A stretch of DNA of 64,000 bases, from positions 249,194,510 through 249,258,509 of the forward strand of contig NC_061512.1 of assembly GCF_022539505.1 (NCBI RefSeq), in the 5' to 3' direction. Source of the DNA: Lolium rigidum (lineage: Eukaryota; Streptophyta; Magnoliopsida; Poales; Poaceae). Made by a program: the position numbers and the translations under genes. Positions 34,009-46,123 of the stretch are shown here, in pieces (position 1 is the first letter of the stretch; each line of letters starts with the position of its first letter). The notes under the pieces are model-generated. The model worked only from the letters and a program-made list of their open reading frames with translations, did not search any database and was not told the origin of the DNA.

Positions 34009-35550
34009 AGACCACCCCGGCCCTCAATCCTCACACCAGTCGACCTCCCTCACCTCACAACCCCTCCTCGAGCAGCGCCGCCCCTCAATTTAAGCCGTAG
34101 CTGCCCAATTGCACGCCGGAGTTCCGCAGCACCGCCGCAGAAGCTCGCCGGAGCTAGAAGCCATCCCCGGAGACGCCACTGCTACCAGGAGGACCGCCGT
34201 CCTCGACAACGTCACCTCGCGTCAACGCCGCCGCTCGCCGGAGCCTAGGATCGCCGTCGACCCCCTACCGCCGCCGTGCCAGCACCTCCCCTCTCGTCGA
34301 CCTCGACGACGCACGTGAGCCGTTGATCCTTGTTCTGATCGTGCGTCTGAGATTGGCTTGTACCGTTTCGGTGTTATAAAGCCACTGACAAGCGGGGGCC
34401 ATTGTCAGGCGGCCCGCTGAGCGCCAGAGCGAAGCTGGGCCGGCCCAACTTGTTCCCCCTCTCACCGGCCCATTTCCTTTCCCGCGCGAGCCCATGCGTT
34501 TAAACTTGAATATTTCGAATTTATTAAATTGCTTACTGCATACATTTTCCAATTTAAATAGAATCAAATCTACTTTGCCAAATCTAATAAATGTTATATA
34601 TTTGGAAAGCTGAGGAAAATATCTAAACAACCTCACTAGTCCCAACCCTAGATTAATTATAGAATAAAACTGACAAAATAAACAAGGCAGGAACTTTTCT
34701 GACTTAGATTAATTCTTAAAAATCAACCAAAAATGCTTTTGAGTTGATTCCAACTCCTATAAATCACATTTCATTTATACTAATTGTTTCTGCAAAAATA
34801 TGCCATGCTTACCTTGAAGGATCATGGCCTAGTTTAATTAAAGGACTTTATGGCTATTTCTAGTCAAAGATATTGTCCAAAAACTATTACTAAATTTTAT
34901 GGGAATATTTCTCTAAATTAATCTTGTCATGAACAATTCAAAATAAGGTAGAGACTCTGGTCATTTAGGTCTCATGTGAATTGTTTAATGATATTAAACC
35001 TTTACCATGTTAGGATTAAATTGCATGAGGTGCTTCACCTCATTTAAATCATTTTAAGTGTATTATTTAAATTGTTCAAAACTACTTATAAAATCATATG
35101 AGATGTTTTGGTCTCATTTAAATCTTGTCTCAACTAAGTTAATATGAGGTATAGACTATGGTCAATTTTAAACTCATATTAAATTAGTGATGATATTAAA
35201 TCATTAATCATGAGTAATAAAAAGGCGTGAGGTGGTGTACCTCATTTAAATCACTTCCCAATTAATACTTATGAAGAGGTTGACTTGGGTCAACCTAGGT
35301 CATATGACATTAATAAAGGAAATTAAATCTTAATAATATTCAATGAGAGGAAATTATTTTCTCTCAAGAAATAAATAGAAACTCTAATTAATATGTATAA
35401 TGAGAGGAAATTATTTTTCTTAAGAATAAAATTAAATCAACTCACCTAATAAGCATGCTGATTGATAGCTTAGTAAGAGCAATTTATGTGTGTGCTTAGT
35501 CTAGTACTTAGGCTTTGTGTGATAATTGTGTGTATTGTACTCGTATTTAG

Positions 35551-35631
35551 ACGCTAGTACCGAGGAGTACACCGAGGAGGAGGAGGTCTACCTTGAAGAA
35601 GGAGAGAACTTTGATCACTACTCCAACCAAG
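35551..35631 (+). other. Predicted LTR exon A, acidic (X, left LTR)
   Basis: The acceptor CGTATTTAG precedes ACGCTAGTACC and the segment ends AACCAAG before the donor GCAAGC. It is 81 nt long. In phase 1 it reads DASTEEYTEEEEVYLEEG and on to HYSNQ. The right LTR copy (59571-59651) is the same. Coding is a hypothesis. Confidence 0.4.
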
Positions 35632-36784
35632 GCAAGCTATTATTAATGCAAGCTAACACCAATACAAGCCATACTCTTGCAAGTTAATACATTTGCAAAG
35701 TGCAAAGCTCTCCAAGAGCCAAGTACCCCACCCTTTTATTTCTTGTTTACTGAGCCTATCCCAGTTTTATTACAAGTTTTACTTTCAAGTTTTATTACTG
35801 TATTCACTTGGTCTAGAGTAGAGCAATATCATCAAAATTAGCCTATGGCAATCAAGCTAAGTTAGCACCCCTCATAAATAGTTGCTAGTGCTAAATGAAT
35901 AAAAGTGACTACTCTAGATGGGAACTTGTGAAATGAAATGACTTTGAAAACCTTGGAATGATGAGTCATTCTATTGAAAGATTTTGAAGGTGACTTGTGA
36001 ATGACATGGTGAATTTTACAAAAACTTATGGTTGGGTTCGGATGCGATACCATTCCAATTTTACAAGTACCCCCACAATACCTGATATGGGTAGGGCTTA
36101 ACTGGAAGTTTATGTATCTTAGTATGGGTTCCCTCTAAACAAGCGTCATCGGGGTTATGCCAAGGGCTGCCTCCAAAGAAATATGAAATGATGTGAAATG
36201 ACGTGAATGAGGTGAAGCTGTCCGGCCCAAGCCTCGTGCGGCTTCCTGAGCTGACTGTCTGTCTTCACTCGGGAGGCCAAGCTCATGGGGAGAGGTGCCT
36301 ATACTAGGGTATGTAAGTGAAAGGTTATGGTTGGTAGTCCGCACACGGAGTGTGATAAATCGAGGGCCGCTTAACCCCGACGGATTATTGCAAATGTTGT
36401 GGCACAAGTGTACGACCTCCGCGAGTGTAGAACTATTCGAATAGCCGTGTCCACTGGTTACGGACGATTGGAAAGGCCATACTCGTTCCGTCATCGAACT
36501 TTTCAAAAATGTGACATGTGAAGGGTGACCTGTGATTTGAATTTGAAATGGTGACATTGACTTGAATAACAACAGAGTTGTGGGAGTGACACTAATGTTC
36601 CCACTTGAGTTAGTCTAGCGATTCAAGCATCTTTACTAAATGTTTATGAAATAAACTTGGCTTTATGCAAATAAACCTAGAGCTTAGCATCCCCCTTACT
36701 ATAGTTGATATAGCTTACATTAGTATTAGTTTGCGAGTACTTTAAAGTACTCATGGCTTTGTCCCTGGCTATTCAAATGGCCAG

Positions 36785-36846
36785 ACTATGAAGAGGAACA
36801 ACGAAGTACGAGGAAGATGGACGAGCAGGACGTCTACGACAACTAG
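36785..36846 (+). other. Predicted LTR exon B, acidic (X, left LTR)
   Basis: It follows TGGCCAG and ends TACGACAACTAG. It is three bases longer than the right copy (60834-60892) through indels at CAGCAG and CAG sites, of the type that recurs between the duplicated copies here. Confidence 0.35.
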
Positions 36847-37101
36847 GATCACTCCCGACGTCAACGGTTGCTCGTGGAACAGTATGGACCACGATCGCTA
36901 CTACTTCGCTTCCGCTATGTGTTTTGTAATAGGATCTCTAGATCCACTATGATGTATTAAGACTGGATCAGGTGATCCTTTGTTGTAAGACGATTATGTG
37001 CTATAATGAATGATGTGTTGTGATATCAATCTATTATGTCTCGCAAAAACAATATTCCTGGGATTGCGAGGAATGGCATAATAGGCATCTGGACTTAAAA
37101 A

Positions 37102-37490
37102 CCCATGGCCGAAGTTTACAGTTTTTAGCGCCCCTCCCCGATGAACAATTTTAAGGGTGGAAGACTTCGTCTTCCACTAAATTCAAGCTAACTCTAAAAA
37201 GTTTTCAACCCCGCTAAGGCACCATTGAAGTGCACTAAATTTCCGAAGTCGTGAGCTCCACTAGGGTCGTTAAGAAGCTACAGGTCTAACATCTGCAGGG
37301 AGTAGTCAACCTCTTCATGAAGCTCGCCATCGGCAGGAATCCATCATGTCTGCTAGAAGATGAAGCAACGACCTTCTCTACCATGGTGCATCTACAGAAG
37401 AATGGAGTCTAACTTTCGTTAAGCTTTACTACCCCTCTAGTTCTGCGCTCAGTAATCTCGGGACGAGATTAATTTTAAGGGTGGAAGATC
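37102..37490 (+). repeat. Element Y stub: 3' internal end joined to the X LTR
   Basis: The 389 bp match 45735-46123 and end in the Y polypurine tract (TTTTAAGGGTGGAAGATC). A clean Y insertion would not have Y internal sequence to the left of its 5' LTR, so this is the remnant of another Y unit. It contains the hairpin ATCTCGGGACGAGAT at 37455-37469. Confidence 0.88.
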
Positions 37491-39386
37491 TGTAACACCC
37501 CAACTTTCGCAACCTTGATTAATTGTCCTTAATGCAAAAATCAGGGGGAACAAAAACTTTTTCTTTAGACAAATTAAGATGAATTGCCTTGATCTGTTTG
37601 TTATAATGAATTGCCTTGATCTGTTGGTAGATGAATTGTCTTGATTTCTTGTTGAGTTTTGTCTTGAGCCACCTCTTAGAACAACACCTCTAGTGGTAAA
37701 ACAAACAACTCATCTAATAAAACACATGTGTGACATAGGAAAAATTGTTTTCCTTTTTACTACATCAAACTCTTCTCCTGATGGCAACCTGAGTGTGCCT
37801 TCTTGATTTTTCTCCTTGTGGTACAACCTAGCTCAATCATCCTAAATTCAAAACTTGGGATCATCTTCCGCTAGCTACATCCCTTTTTTATACCCACTCA
37901 TCCTTGTTGGTTTTGAGGCCATGTCGACCATCTGTGTTGACAGGCTTAAAATGTCCAGACTTTGGCAATTGATCTCTAAGCACCCACAACTGTTATTGGT
38001 GATCTCAGTGCATGGATTCCATCTATGCAACACCCTCTTCAACCTCCACGTCTTGCATGTCTCAGTCAACCCTTGCAGCTCATATATTCAACTTGATCTT
38101 GTATCCTATTCTATGATTCAACTCTAGATCACTTCCTTCAATTTTACCTCTTGTCTTTATTCAAGTTTAATCTTCACAAAACCAAGAGTGGGAATGGTGG
38201 GTACATTTTGTAGCCATCATCTACCCTTGAGAACACTTCAACCTAAATTAGTTTTCTCTCTTAAAAATCATATTGATTTTTCTTCTCTAGTTTTGATCAC
38301 AAAACTACTTCTAGTTTTACTAAAACTTTTCAAGATATTTCTTCAAGGAAAACAAGGAACTGAAATGGGTTTTGTTTTCTCATCCCATTTCTACCTAGTA
38401 CTGATTTCTAAAACAATTATTTTCTATCTTGCCTTCTTTTTAACAAAAGGCTTGTTTATGGTACCTATACCATTTCTTGTTTACTTTAAATTTGAGAAAA
38501 ACTCTACTTTACTTGAGAAAGTAAGTAGAATACTTTGAACTCCTATGATCCAACTAGTTCTCTCAACATTTTCAAATTCCATTCCACTTGAGTTCATTAC
38601 CAATTGTCCCTAGACAATTGAGGTGATTCAAATACTTTTCAAATGAATTCTATTTCAAATGGCAATTCTTGCACATCTTATGCATCTCTCTGATCTACCA
38701 CATTGTATCCCCTCCATCCTCGAATTTTTGATCAAATGGATGATCATTTGATACTTTCAAATCACTCCCAATTGACCTCTTAATTGAAGAGCAACTTATA
38801 TATTTCATCATACCCATCTCAACTCTCTATTCTTTTCCATCACCACCTTAACCTCATGAATTGGTGACTCGATGTCAAAATATTCATCCTTGTGAGTATT
38901 GGAATACTTAACTCACCATCCCATCTACCTTGACATGCTCATGCATGGTTGCATGTGGTCAATTCCAATCCTTCCAAAATTGAATTCAAATAAAAACTTC
39001 TAATCATCAAATATACCTTTGGGTCTATTTTTCATCTTTTGTTTGTCCCAACCATAGTGGTAACAGTTATCCTTGGAGTACATGTCACCCTTCCCATTAT
39101 TTTTATCTATATGTATCTACTTCTGTTTTTATCATCATCAAAGTCACTCTTTGACATTTTCTCCTCAACATCGTGCACATATCTATTCACATGGATGTTG
39201 TGCCTCTCCCTCACATTGTTCACTTGTATTTGGCAAGAAAGGAGCCGGCCATGACATGAATTTCGGCCAGCCATTTTTCTCCTCACTTTCTTCTCTTGCA
39301 AGCATTGCCTCCAAACTACTCCAATCAATAAATGGGCAGCCACCTCCCTTGGCCAATGAAAAAAGGAGGCAGCCACCCCTCTCCCT

Positions 39387-39396
39387 CTATATAAGG
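39387..39396 (+). promoter_or_regulatory. TATA box of Y left LTR
   Basis: CTATATAAGG followed by a CT-rich leader with several short upstream frames. The right LTR copy is at 48019-48028. Confidence 0.65.
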
Positions 39397-41276
39397 AGCT
39401 TGGCCGGCCACTCCACCTCCCCTTTGCTCATTTTTCTCACTCTCCACTCCCTCACACTCTCCCCCTGCCCTCCACCACGAGCTGCTCCTCCTCCCAAGCT
39501 CCATGGCCGGCCATGGCCATGGAAATCCACCAAGATGAAGCTTCCCTCCTCCCTCAAGCTTCCCCTCACCAAGAGAGCTTCTCTCTCCCTCTCTTCTTCC
39601 CTAATCTTGGATGAATCCAGCCCTATTTCTCCTTTCTCCTCTCACAATATTGGATCTTGATGCAGGTGCATGTTGGTCCAAGCATGGAGAAGGTTGAGCA
39701 ATCCTCAGATCTGAAACTTTTGACCAAAGTTCGTCCAAAACCTTGCAGTAATTTCTGTATCTTGCTGTTTCAGATTCTGGTACGAACTTGTAAAATCCGC
39801 CAAATCTTGTCTGCGGATCTAAATCGAGTGATTCAAAGTTCCACAGATAGGTATTGAAAAGATCTACAACTTGGCGCTGGTCTCACCCGCAAATTCGTTA
39901 CGGATTTTGCATGATAAATAAAGTTCTGCAAACATGCAGAATCACTATTTGTTAGATTTCTTCCGTTTTACAAAACCTTTTTGAGCAAACTCAACTTTGG
40001 GTGAAAGCCCTCTCCAGTACCTTCATTTTGGAGTTGGTTTTACTTCAAATGACCTTCTGAAATTGAAATGGTTCACAGATCAAGATCTGGTCAGATCTGA
40101 CTTTGTCGAATTAAACCAGGAGCTTGGAAACGAATTTTTGACTGAAACCAATTGGGTAAGAAACACCTATTCAATAACTTTCAGATGCAGCTGACCTCAT
40201 ATTTTTATAACTTATGTACGATTTGTGGTGAATTAAACTTTTTCTGTGTGTTCTGCAGACATGGCTGTTAGGTTTTAATTCATCAAAAATCCAATTTTGA
40301 ACCTAATTGAGAGATTCCACTTCTGTAGGTTTGCTTAATGTTTTCTTAATCATCTCAAACAAGTTCCAAACCTTTATCTGTTCTGCAACTCCAAAGTTAA
40401 AGCAAATGGTGAAAACATGCAGTAAACTTGCCAATCCATTTGTGAGAGTTTCAGAAACAATTTGAACCCAAATCCAATTGTGTATGCTTCTCTGTTTAAT
40501 TACCTTTCAAATGCCAGGTGGCCACATATTTTTAGGATTTTTCTACGATTTATGGCTTACAGATCTTGTTTTCTGTACAGTCAGATTCAAAGAAATTCCT
40601 AAAATTGTAGGTTTAAATTTTTTGGGTGATTCCAATTGGGTTAGTCTTGTATTAGTACTGGCCATCTAGGAAAAATATTATTAGTCTCTGTTCATACATA
40701 TTTGTTGCTGTTAGTAATGTTTATGTGTGACATGCATTGTTGAAGCAAAACTTTTCGGTTTATTTAAAACCCTTGACCAACTCTTTTTAGTAGAGATGGG
40801 CAAACTTTGTTTTATGCTTGCAAAACAAAATCTCTGCAATTTAACATTTGTCTCTTTTGTTTTGCTTAAGTCTTATAATGGTGGGGCATATCATTTGCTC
40901 CTATTCATGTGTAGTGTTATGTAAGCTTTTTAGGGAGAATGATTGCCGCTTTTCCAAAAATGTTTCAAAATATAATGTGAATGTTTTTGATGCCAAACTA
41001 ATGCACTTGTCATCTTTATGATGTTATCTACCAGGGGATATTTGGTTTATACCATGGTGATAACCGAGAGAGGCAATTGCTAAGTTGTGGTGCACTCATA
41101 CCTTTACTAGGTAAATAAATGGGGCTTTCTAAATTAAAACTCTTAAACCTGTTTTGTGGTATCTATAGGTCCTTAGTATGTTATACCTTGGATGCATGGT
41201 TAGTTGTTGATTGTTGAATGTTGTCTTGTTGATGCAATGTGATTGATTGTGTTCCTTTTATATTTTCCGGCGATAG

Positions 41277-41393
41277 ATGCGAACAATTCCGGAGAGGAAG
41301 AAGAGGTGGAATCGGATGAGAAGATTATTTATATATGTTGTTGGAATTCTTATATTGGAGGAGTTGAAGAAGTACATGGACAAATAAGCCAAG
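41277..41393 (+). other. Predicted LTR exon A, acidic (Y, left LTR)
   Basis: The acceptor GGCGATAG precedes ATGCGAACAATTCC and the segment ends AGCCAAG before GCAAGC. It is 117 nt long. In phase 1 it begins DANNSGEEEEVESDE and ends QISQ. The right copy is 49907-50023. Borders and phase match T1 and X although the middle is diverged. Confidence 0.38.
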
Positions 41394-42538
41394 GCAAGCC
41401 ATCTTTTGATCTCTGATTCGGTGTCTAGTTGGATGTCATTTGTTGATGTCCAAAGCACCTTAATTCTATGTGTGTTATTCTCTCTATTTATGTCATCTTT
41501 GTGTGATTGCAAATGGGGTACTCCCTAGTGGTGATACTCCACTATTGTTCTTGTGTTATGGGATGCATGGTATTATGGCCGTGCTATTCCACTTGGTCAT
41601 CTTGTATGCTCAACTTGAGCATGTCCTATTCCAAGATAGAGTTTTACATCACACCCACCATTGTGGTGAGTCTAGAGGTATCAAAGTCATGAATCTTGGT
41701 GTAATTCTCAACTTGAGAGAAGTATGCCGTGTACCCTTGTGAATGTTGGTTGGATAGTGCACCTTCACCATCCAAGTTGTATAGTAGTACCACAAATCTG
41801 AAAGTTGGTTCCACCATATGTTATCATCATAAATGCTTACCTTAAGCAAGTAAGATCCTCTTTATGCCACTCACATATATCCCTCATGGCGTGATGACCT
41901 TCATCTCGGCCATGGTGTTGTATTAGTTCCTTCTCATGAAACTATAGGTTGGGAACCCCTCAAGGTTTACCTTGTTGTAAATGTTTATGAAAACCTTGGG
42001 TGTGTTAGCCCAAGCGTATGGTTTAAGAAAAACAAGGAAACTTGATAAGGATGTTTGAGAAATTGGTGTATGGTTGTTCGTGGAACACCAAGGTGTTGTG
42101 GGAAAAAGAAATGGTTTCTAAAATGGAGCACTGCATATAAGTGTTCGCCGTCCCAACTTTTATTCGCGCAACCACATTACCCAAAGTGGGCACGGGCTTA
42201 GTCCGTAGTTCGTCGAAATTGGCATAAGCAACCTTCACAACTATCTAGGGAGGGTCACGACGACCTCCGATGCCGGGTTGCGATCTGGAGGAGGCAATAC
42301 ACTGTCTAGACCGATAGCCGGACGATTACTGAGGGTCTTCCGTCGTGGCGCCGGAGATACGCTCAAAAGGAGGTATGCTGCCGGGGTGCCGGGAAGGGGT
42401 AAGCCCGCAGGGAAGGACTTGTGCCAAGGGAGACGAGCGAAAGACTATGACTGGTTATCCGAGTCTCGCATACTTTTGTATGACGATCCGGGGATGATCC
42501 CGGCGGATTTATCAGTTCTTGTGGGGAAAGTGCGCACA

Positions 42539-42578
42539 CTCTGCAGAGTTAAATCTATTCGAATAGCCGCGTCCGCGG
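42539..42578. other. Cluster of three palindromes in Y left LTR
   Basis: CTCTGCAGAG (42539-42548), CTATTCGAATAG (42555-42566) and CCGCGTCCGCGG (42567-42578). In the right LTR the first reads CTCGCGAG (51172-51179). Confidence 0.75.
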
Positions 42579-43193
42579 TCATGGACAAGTTGAAATGGCC
42601 ATACTTAACCGGGGCTTGAGTTTTGTTTTGATAAATGCTTTGCAAAGAAAGTGTTGTGTTGGATGTACCGGAAGGGTACGGAAAAAGAGCGTGTGTTGAC
42701 CATATGGAGATGGTCGTGGAAAAATGGAGGCTAAGTGGGGAACTCTTTCCTAAATGTTTCTTGAAGAGGAACTCTTCGTTAACAAAGATATAGGGATGTC
42801 ATAGGTATCCTTTGAAGTATCTTCTTCAATAAATATATAGGTATGTCACAGTAATTCTCTAGCATTCCCATCAACTCGAGATGGACTTATGCTACCTCAT
42901 CCTCAATAAAGGTATAGATATGTCATAGAACTTCCTAATCGTCCCCATCAATTGAGATGGCGACATGCTACCTTTCCTCCTAGATGGTTAGCTAGTTGTC
43001 CCGGAAACACCTTAGTGTCCGCATCACTTGAGATGCCGGCATGCTATATTCTCTTTCACATGCTATATCCACAAGAGAAACTATTCTTCCTCTCTTGTCT
43101 CTTTTAGTTAGCTTTGTTAGCACCCTTCTTGATGGTTTGCGAGTACAATTCCAATGTACTCACGGCTTTGTCCCTGGCTATTTACTTGGCCAG

Positions 43194-43247
43194 ACTTGGA
43201 GGAACGCGACGGATGAAGAAGGAGTTGGCGACGTCTATGCGAGCTAG
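43194..43247 (+). other. Predicted LTR exon B (Y, left LTR)
   Basis: It follows TTGGCCAG. In the phase left by exon A it starts DLEE, but one extra base near CGACGGATG breaks the frame; the shifted frame ends DEEGVGDVYAS and stop. The right copy is 51824-51877. Confidence 0.33.
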
Positions 43248-43523
43248 GAACGTCTTCCCGACCGGCTGCTCGTAGGGTTATGGCAGATGACTTGGGTACT
43301 GCGCTGCTGAAGTGATGATGCTACTCTGATGTTTTAGTTAGGCCCTTCGAGGCTATTATGTAAGTATCGGTCATGTGACCATGTTGTAATTTTCTTATTC
43401 CGCTTTGTAATGGATGGTGTAATTTGATATCGGTTCGGTTATGTGTTCACGGCGCACCGATCATGGGATCGTGAACTCGTATACATAATAGGGAATTTCG
43501 GACAGCTAGTCCGGGGTCCCCAC

Positions 43524-46123
43524 GAGCCGGTATCGAGCTATCCCGATCGTAGGAGACCTTAGTTAGCATGGACGTTAGTTAGGAAACAAGTACTTGGGAA
43601 AAACTATTTACGAAACAAATTCTTTCTTTAGTCGGAAGTATAGCTTCTACTCCTCTTACTTATTCGAAGCTTCTAAATTCTTATCTCTCCGTTTTATAAA
43701 AAGGATTGAAAATTCCTGCTCTATTGTCTCATCCACTTCAAACCTACATGTTGGACGATGTCCCGACTCAGACCGGAGACTCAAAGTCGAAGATGGATCA
43801 ACCTTTTATGAATTCTCACGTATCTCCAACAGCAGTTATTGAAGGTTGGATGCCGATTAGTCGTGCACATGTAGGGATGATAACATCATGTCTTTGGTTT
43901 TCACCAAAGTATGTCAAAGATCTGACCTTGTTCCTCCGTGGACCTGCACTTTTTGCAGTCGTCAGGGATCAAGTCCTCAGTTTCTCGACTAGTAATTTTT
44001 AGGCCAGCCACGAGAAGATATCTACTTCGGGAGCACCTCAACAGCTACCTCTACGAAGACCTCATGTTTCCAGGATGTCGAGACTAGAAGTTCTACACAG
44101 TTTTCTCCTCCGCCTCAACATCAACGACTCAACACCCGGCCCCTTCACTACCAACTGCTACAAGGATCCAAGTTGAAGCTGGTGCTGACGATATGAAGAC
44201 GCCAACATATGTGACCAGCCCCAAACCAATAGGATGGATAGGACAAACTCAATCGCTTTGATTGAGATAAACCCGCACATTAGGAATTTCTGGGTACTTA
44301 GAGTATCATGTCTGGTTTGATGATTGCTTGTAGTTCCCTGGTGTGATTCTTTGAGTGTTTGTATCTGTTTGTTGTGTGCATGTGTGTCTTGCTTTTTAGA
44401 CGTTCCCGCCCTTTTTAATTGTTTGAAATTTGTAAAACAGAAATTAAAAATGGAAATCTGCCAGTGTACTGTTTTGCTAATTAAAATAGTTTGGTAGCTC
44501 TGATTGATGTGATTCCAATTGCACTAGAACCAGTATGAAATTATCTTTCCGATGACACTGACCTTGTATTTTTAGGATTTTTGTGCGATTTTTAATAAAT
44601 AAAACTTGATCACTGTTTCTGGTTAGTATTTTGAGTCTCAAAAATTGTAAAATAAATATTTTTGAATGATTCCAATTGTGTTGATCTTGTTTTCTTAATG
44701 TGCATCTAGGAAAAAATACCAGTAGCCTCTGTTAGTGGTATTTTGTCTCTGGTTATGATTGTATGGGTGTCACATGCTTTGATAGGATTAAAGTTTGCCT
44801 CGCCGATGTATTGCTAACTGCTAGTTAGTTGGATAGGTAACATAAGGCCCTAACCCTAGCCGTTAGCAGTTGTTTTTCAGCCATCAGAGAAACTAACTCA
44901 GACCCCTATCTACGCCGACTACTTTCAAGGTCATCGGAAGCATCTCTACTACGCCAACAAAGCAAAAGCCAATACCTTCAAGATCCGCTGAAGCATCTCC
45001 ACTTCATCAAGAAAGCAGAAGCCCCTACCTTCAAGAGTGACTGCACCTCGGCGAGAAGACATAATTAATTTGGTCTAACCTTAGAGCATAACCGCACTAA
45101 CCTCGAGGATATCTTCTTGAAACCACCCCCTAACACACCGTCTAACTCGTTGAGTGAACAATAGCGTCAAAGCCAAGCTACATCACATGGTTCATCCGCT
45201 CCTCATGAAGTGAAGCTCCTGAAGATACCCCAAGACTCAAGATTGGTGCAACTTACCCGCTCACTTCTTCACTGGTCAGCACCGACCCGCAAGCTGAAGA
45301 TTGTCTTCGAAGACCTCTGTTGCTGTTTCATGTGGATACCAACCGGGACTTTCATCAACTTACTAACTCACCGTGCATCCCCTATGGCTCAGTTAACACC
45401 GCAAGTGCCTCTTAAAGTGGTGGTCTGCACGTCGCCCCCGAAGATTCTTCAACTGAACAAGGAAGATCGACGACTTCTTCAGAAGCCCCCGACAGGACCG
45501 CAAGGCAGAAGCTCTGAGTTTTTCCGAAAGCCCGATGAAAAATCTTAAGGGTGGAAGACTTCATCTTCCACTAAAGATTGGAGCTAACCCTAAAATTTTC
45601 CACCTTTCTAAAACACCGTTGGGAACTTGGGATGCACTAACTCCCCTCGAAGCCGTGGGCTACACAACGTCCCCTAAAGGTGTTTCAACTCAAGGCGGGA
45701 GATCAATGACTTCTTCAAAAAGCGCCCGAGAAGACCCATGGCCGAAGTTTACAGTTTTTAGCGCCCCTCCCCGATGAACAATTTTAAGGGTGGAAGACTT
45801 CGTCTTCCACTAAATTCAAGCTAACTCTAACAAGTTTTCAACCCCGCTAAGGCACCATTGGAGTGCACTAAATTTCCGAAGTCGTGAGCTCCACTAGGGT
45901 CGTTAAGAAGCTACAGGTCTAACATCTGCAGGGAGTAGTCAACCTCTTCATGAAGCTCGCCATCGGCAGGAATCCATCATGTCTGCTAGAAGATGAAGCA
46001 ACGACCTTCTCTACCATGGTGCATCTACAGAAGAATGGAGTCTAACTTTCGTTAAGCTTTACTACCCCTCTAGTTCTGCGCTCAGTAATCTCGGGACGAG
46101 ATTAATTTTAAGGGTGGAAGATC
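43524..46123 (+). mobile_element. Internal region of element Y (2.6 kb, no gag or pol recognised)
   Basis: It starts with a primer site appearing as CGGTATCGAGC (43528-43538), which would be TGGTATCAGAGC but for CAG/CG-type changes. It has a 98-codon frame (43706-44002), a segment at 44400-44800 resembling the Y LTR around 40560-40740, a 54-bp or so tandem duplication near 44920-45035 (TTCAAG...AAGCATCTC units), and repeated polypurine-like motifs near 45543, 45781 and 46107. It ends with hairpin ATCTCGGGACGAGAT and the tract before the right LTR. I see no gag zinc knuckle, protease, RT or integrase, so Y is non-autonomous. Confidence 0.75.
43706..44002 (+). CDS. Short ORF in Y internal region, unknown
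   Basis: 98 codons from MKIPALLSHPLQ to STSNF, with a hydrophobic middle (GMITSCLWFSPKYVKDLTLF). It lies about 170 nt after the primer site, where other elements have orf0 or gag, but I cannot align it to the T1 or X orf0. It may be a relic of a capsid-type gene. The next 1.7 kb has no convincing coding frame. Confidence 0.3.
   Translation: MKIPALLSHPLQTYMLDDVPTQTGDSKSKMDQPFMNSHVSPTAVIEGWMPISRAHVGMITSCLWFSPKYVKDLTLFLRGPALFAVVRDQVLSFSTSNF

Larger units (their letters stand above)
31934..37101 (+). repeat. 5' LTR of element X, lacking its last 14 bp or so
   Basis: It matches 54156-61146 apart from the solo LTR inserted in the right copy and about 30 bases near 35800. It breaks off at GGACTTAAAAA, where the right LTR continues TCCAGGTGTTGACA, and is joined to Y internal sequence. 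TATA box at 33999-34008 (CTATAAATAG). Predicted acidic exons lie at 35551-35631 and 36785-36846. Confidence 0.9.
37491..43523 (+). repeat. Left LTR of element Y (6.03 kb)
   Basis: It runs from TGTAACACCCCAAC to CGGGGTCCCCAC. It pairs with 46124-52153. TATA box at 39387-39396 (CTATATAAGG), predicted exon A at 41277-41393 and exon B at 43194-43247, and the palindrome cluster at 42539-42578. At 6 kb this LTR is longer than the element's internal region. Small ORFs in it are not supported as independent genes. Confidence 0.9.

Noticed and set aside
33414..34318. ORFs up to 151 codons in the X LTR, repeated at 55500-56540
   Set aside because: They lie in the promoter and leader zone, overlap one another, and are identical only because the LTR is duplicated.
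39039..39660. 195-codon ORF in the Y LTR, with a shortened copy at 47705-48235
   Set aside because: It spans the TATA box and leader. A one-base difference between the two copies changes its end, and no family is recognisable.
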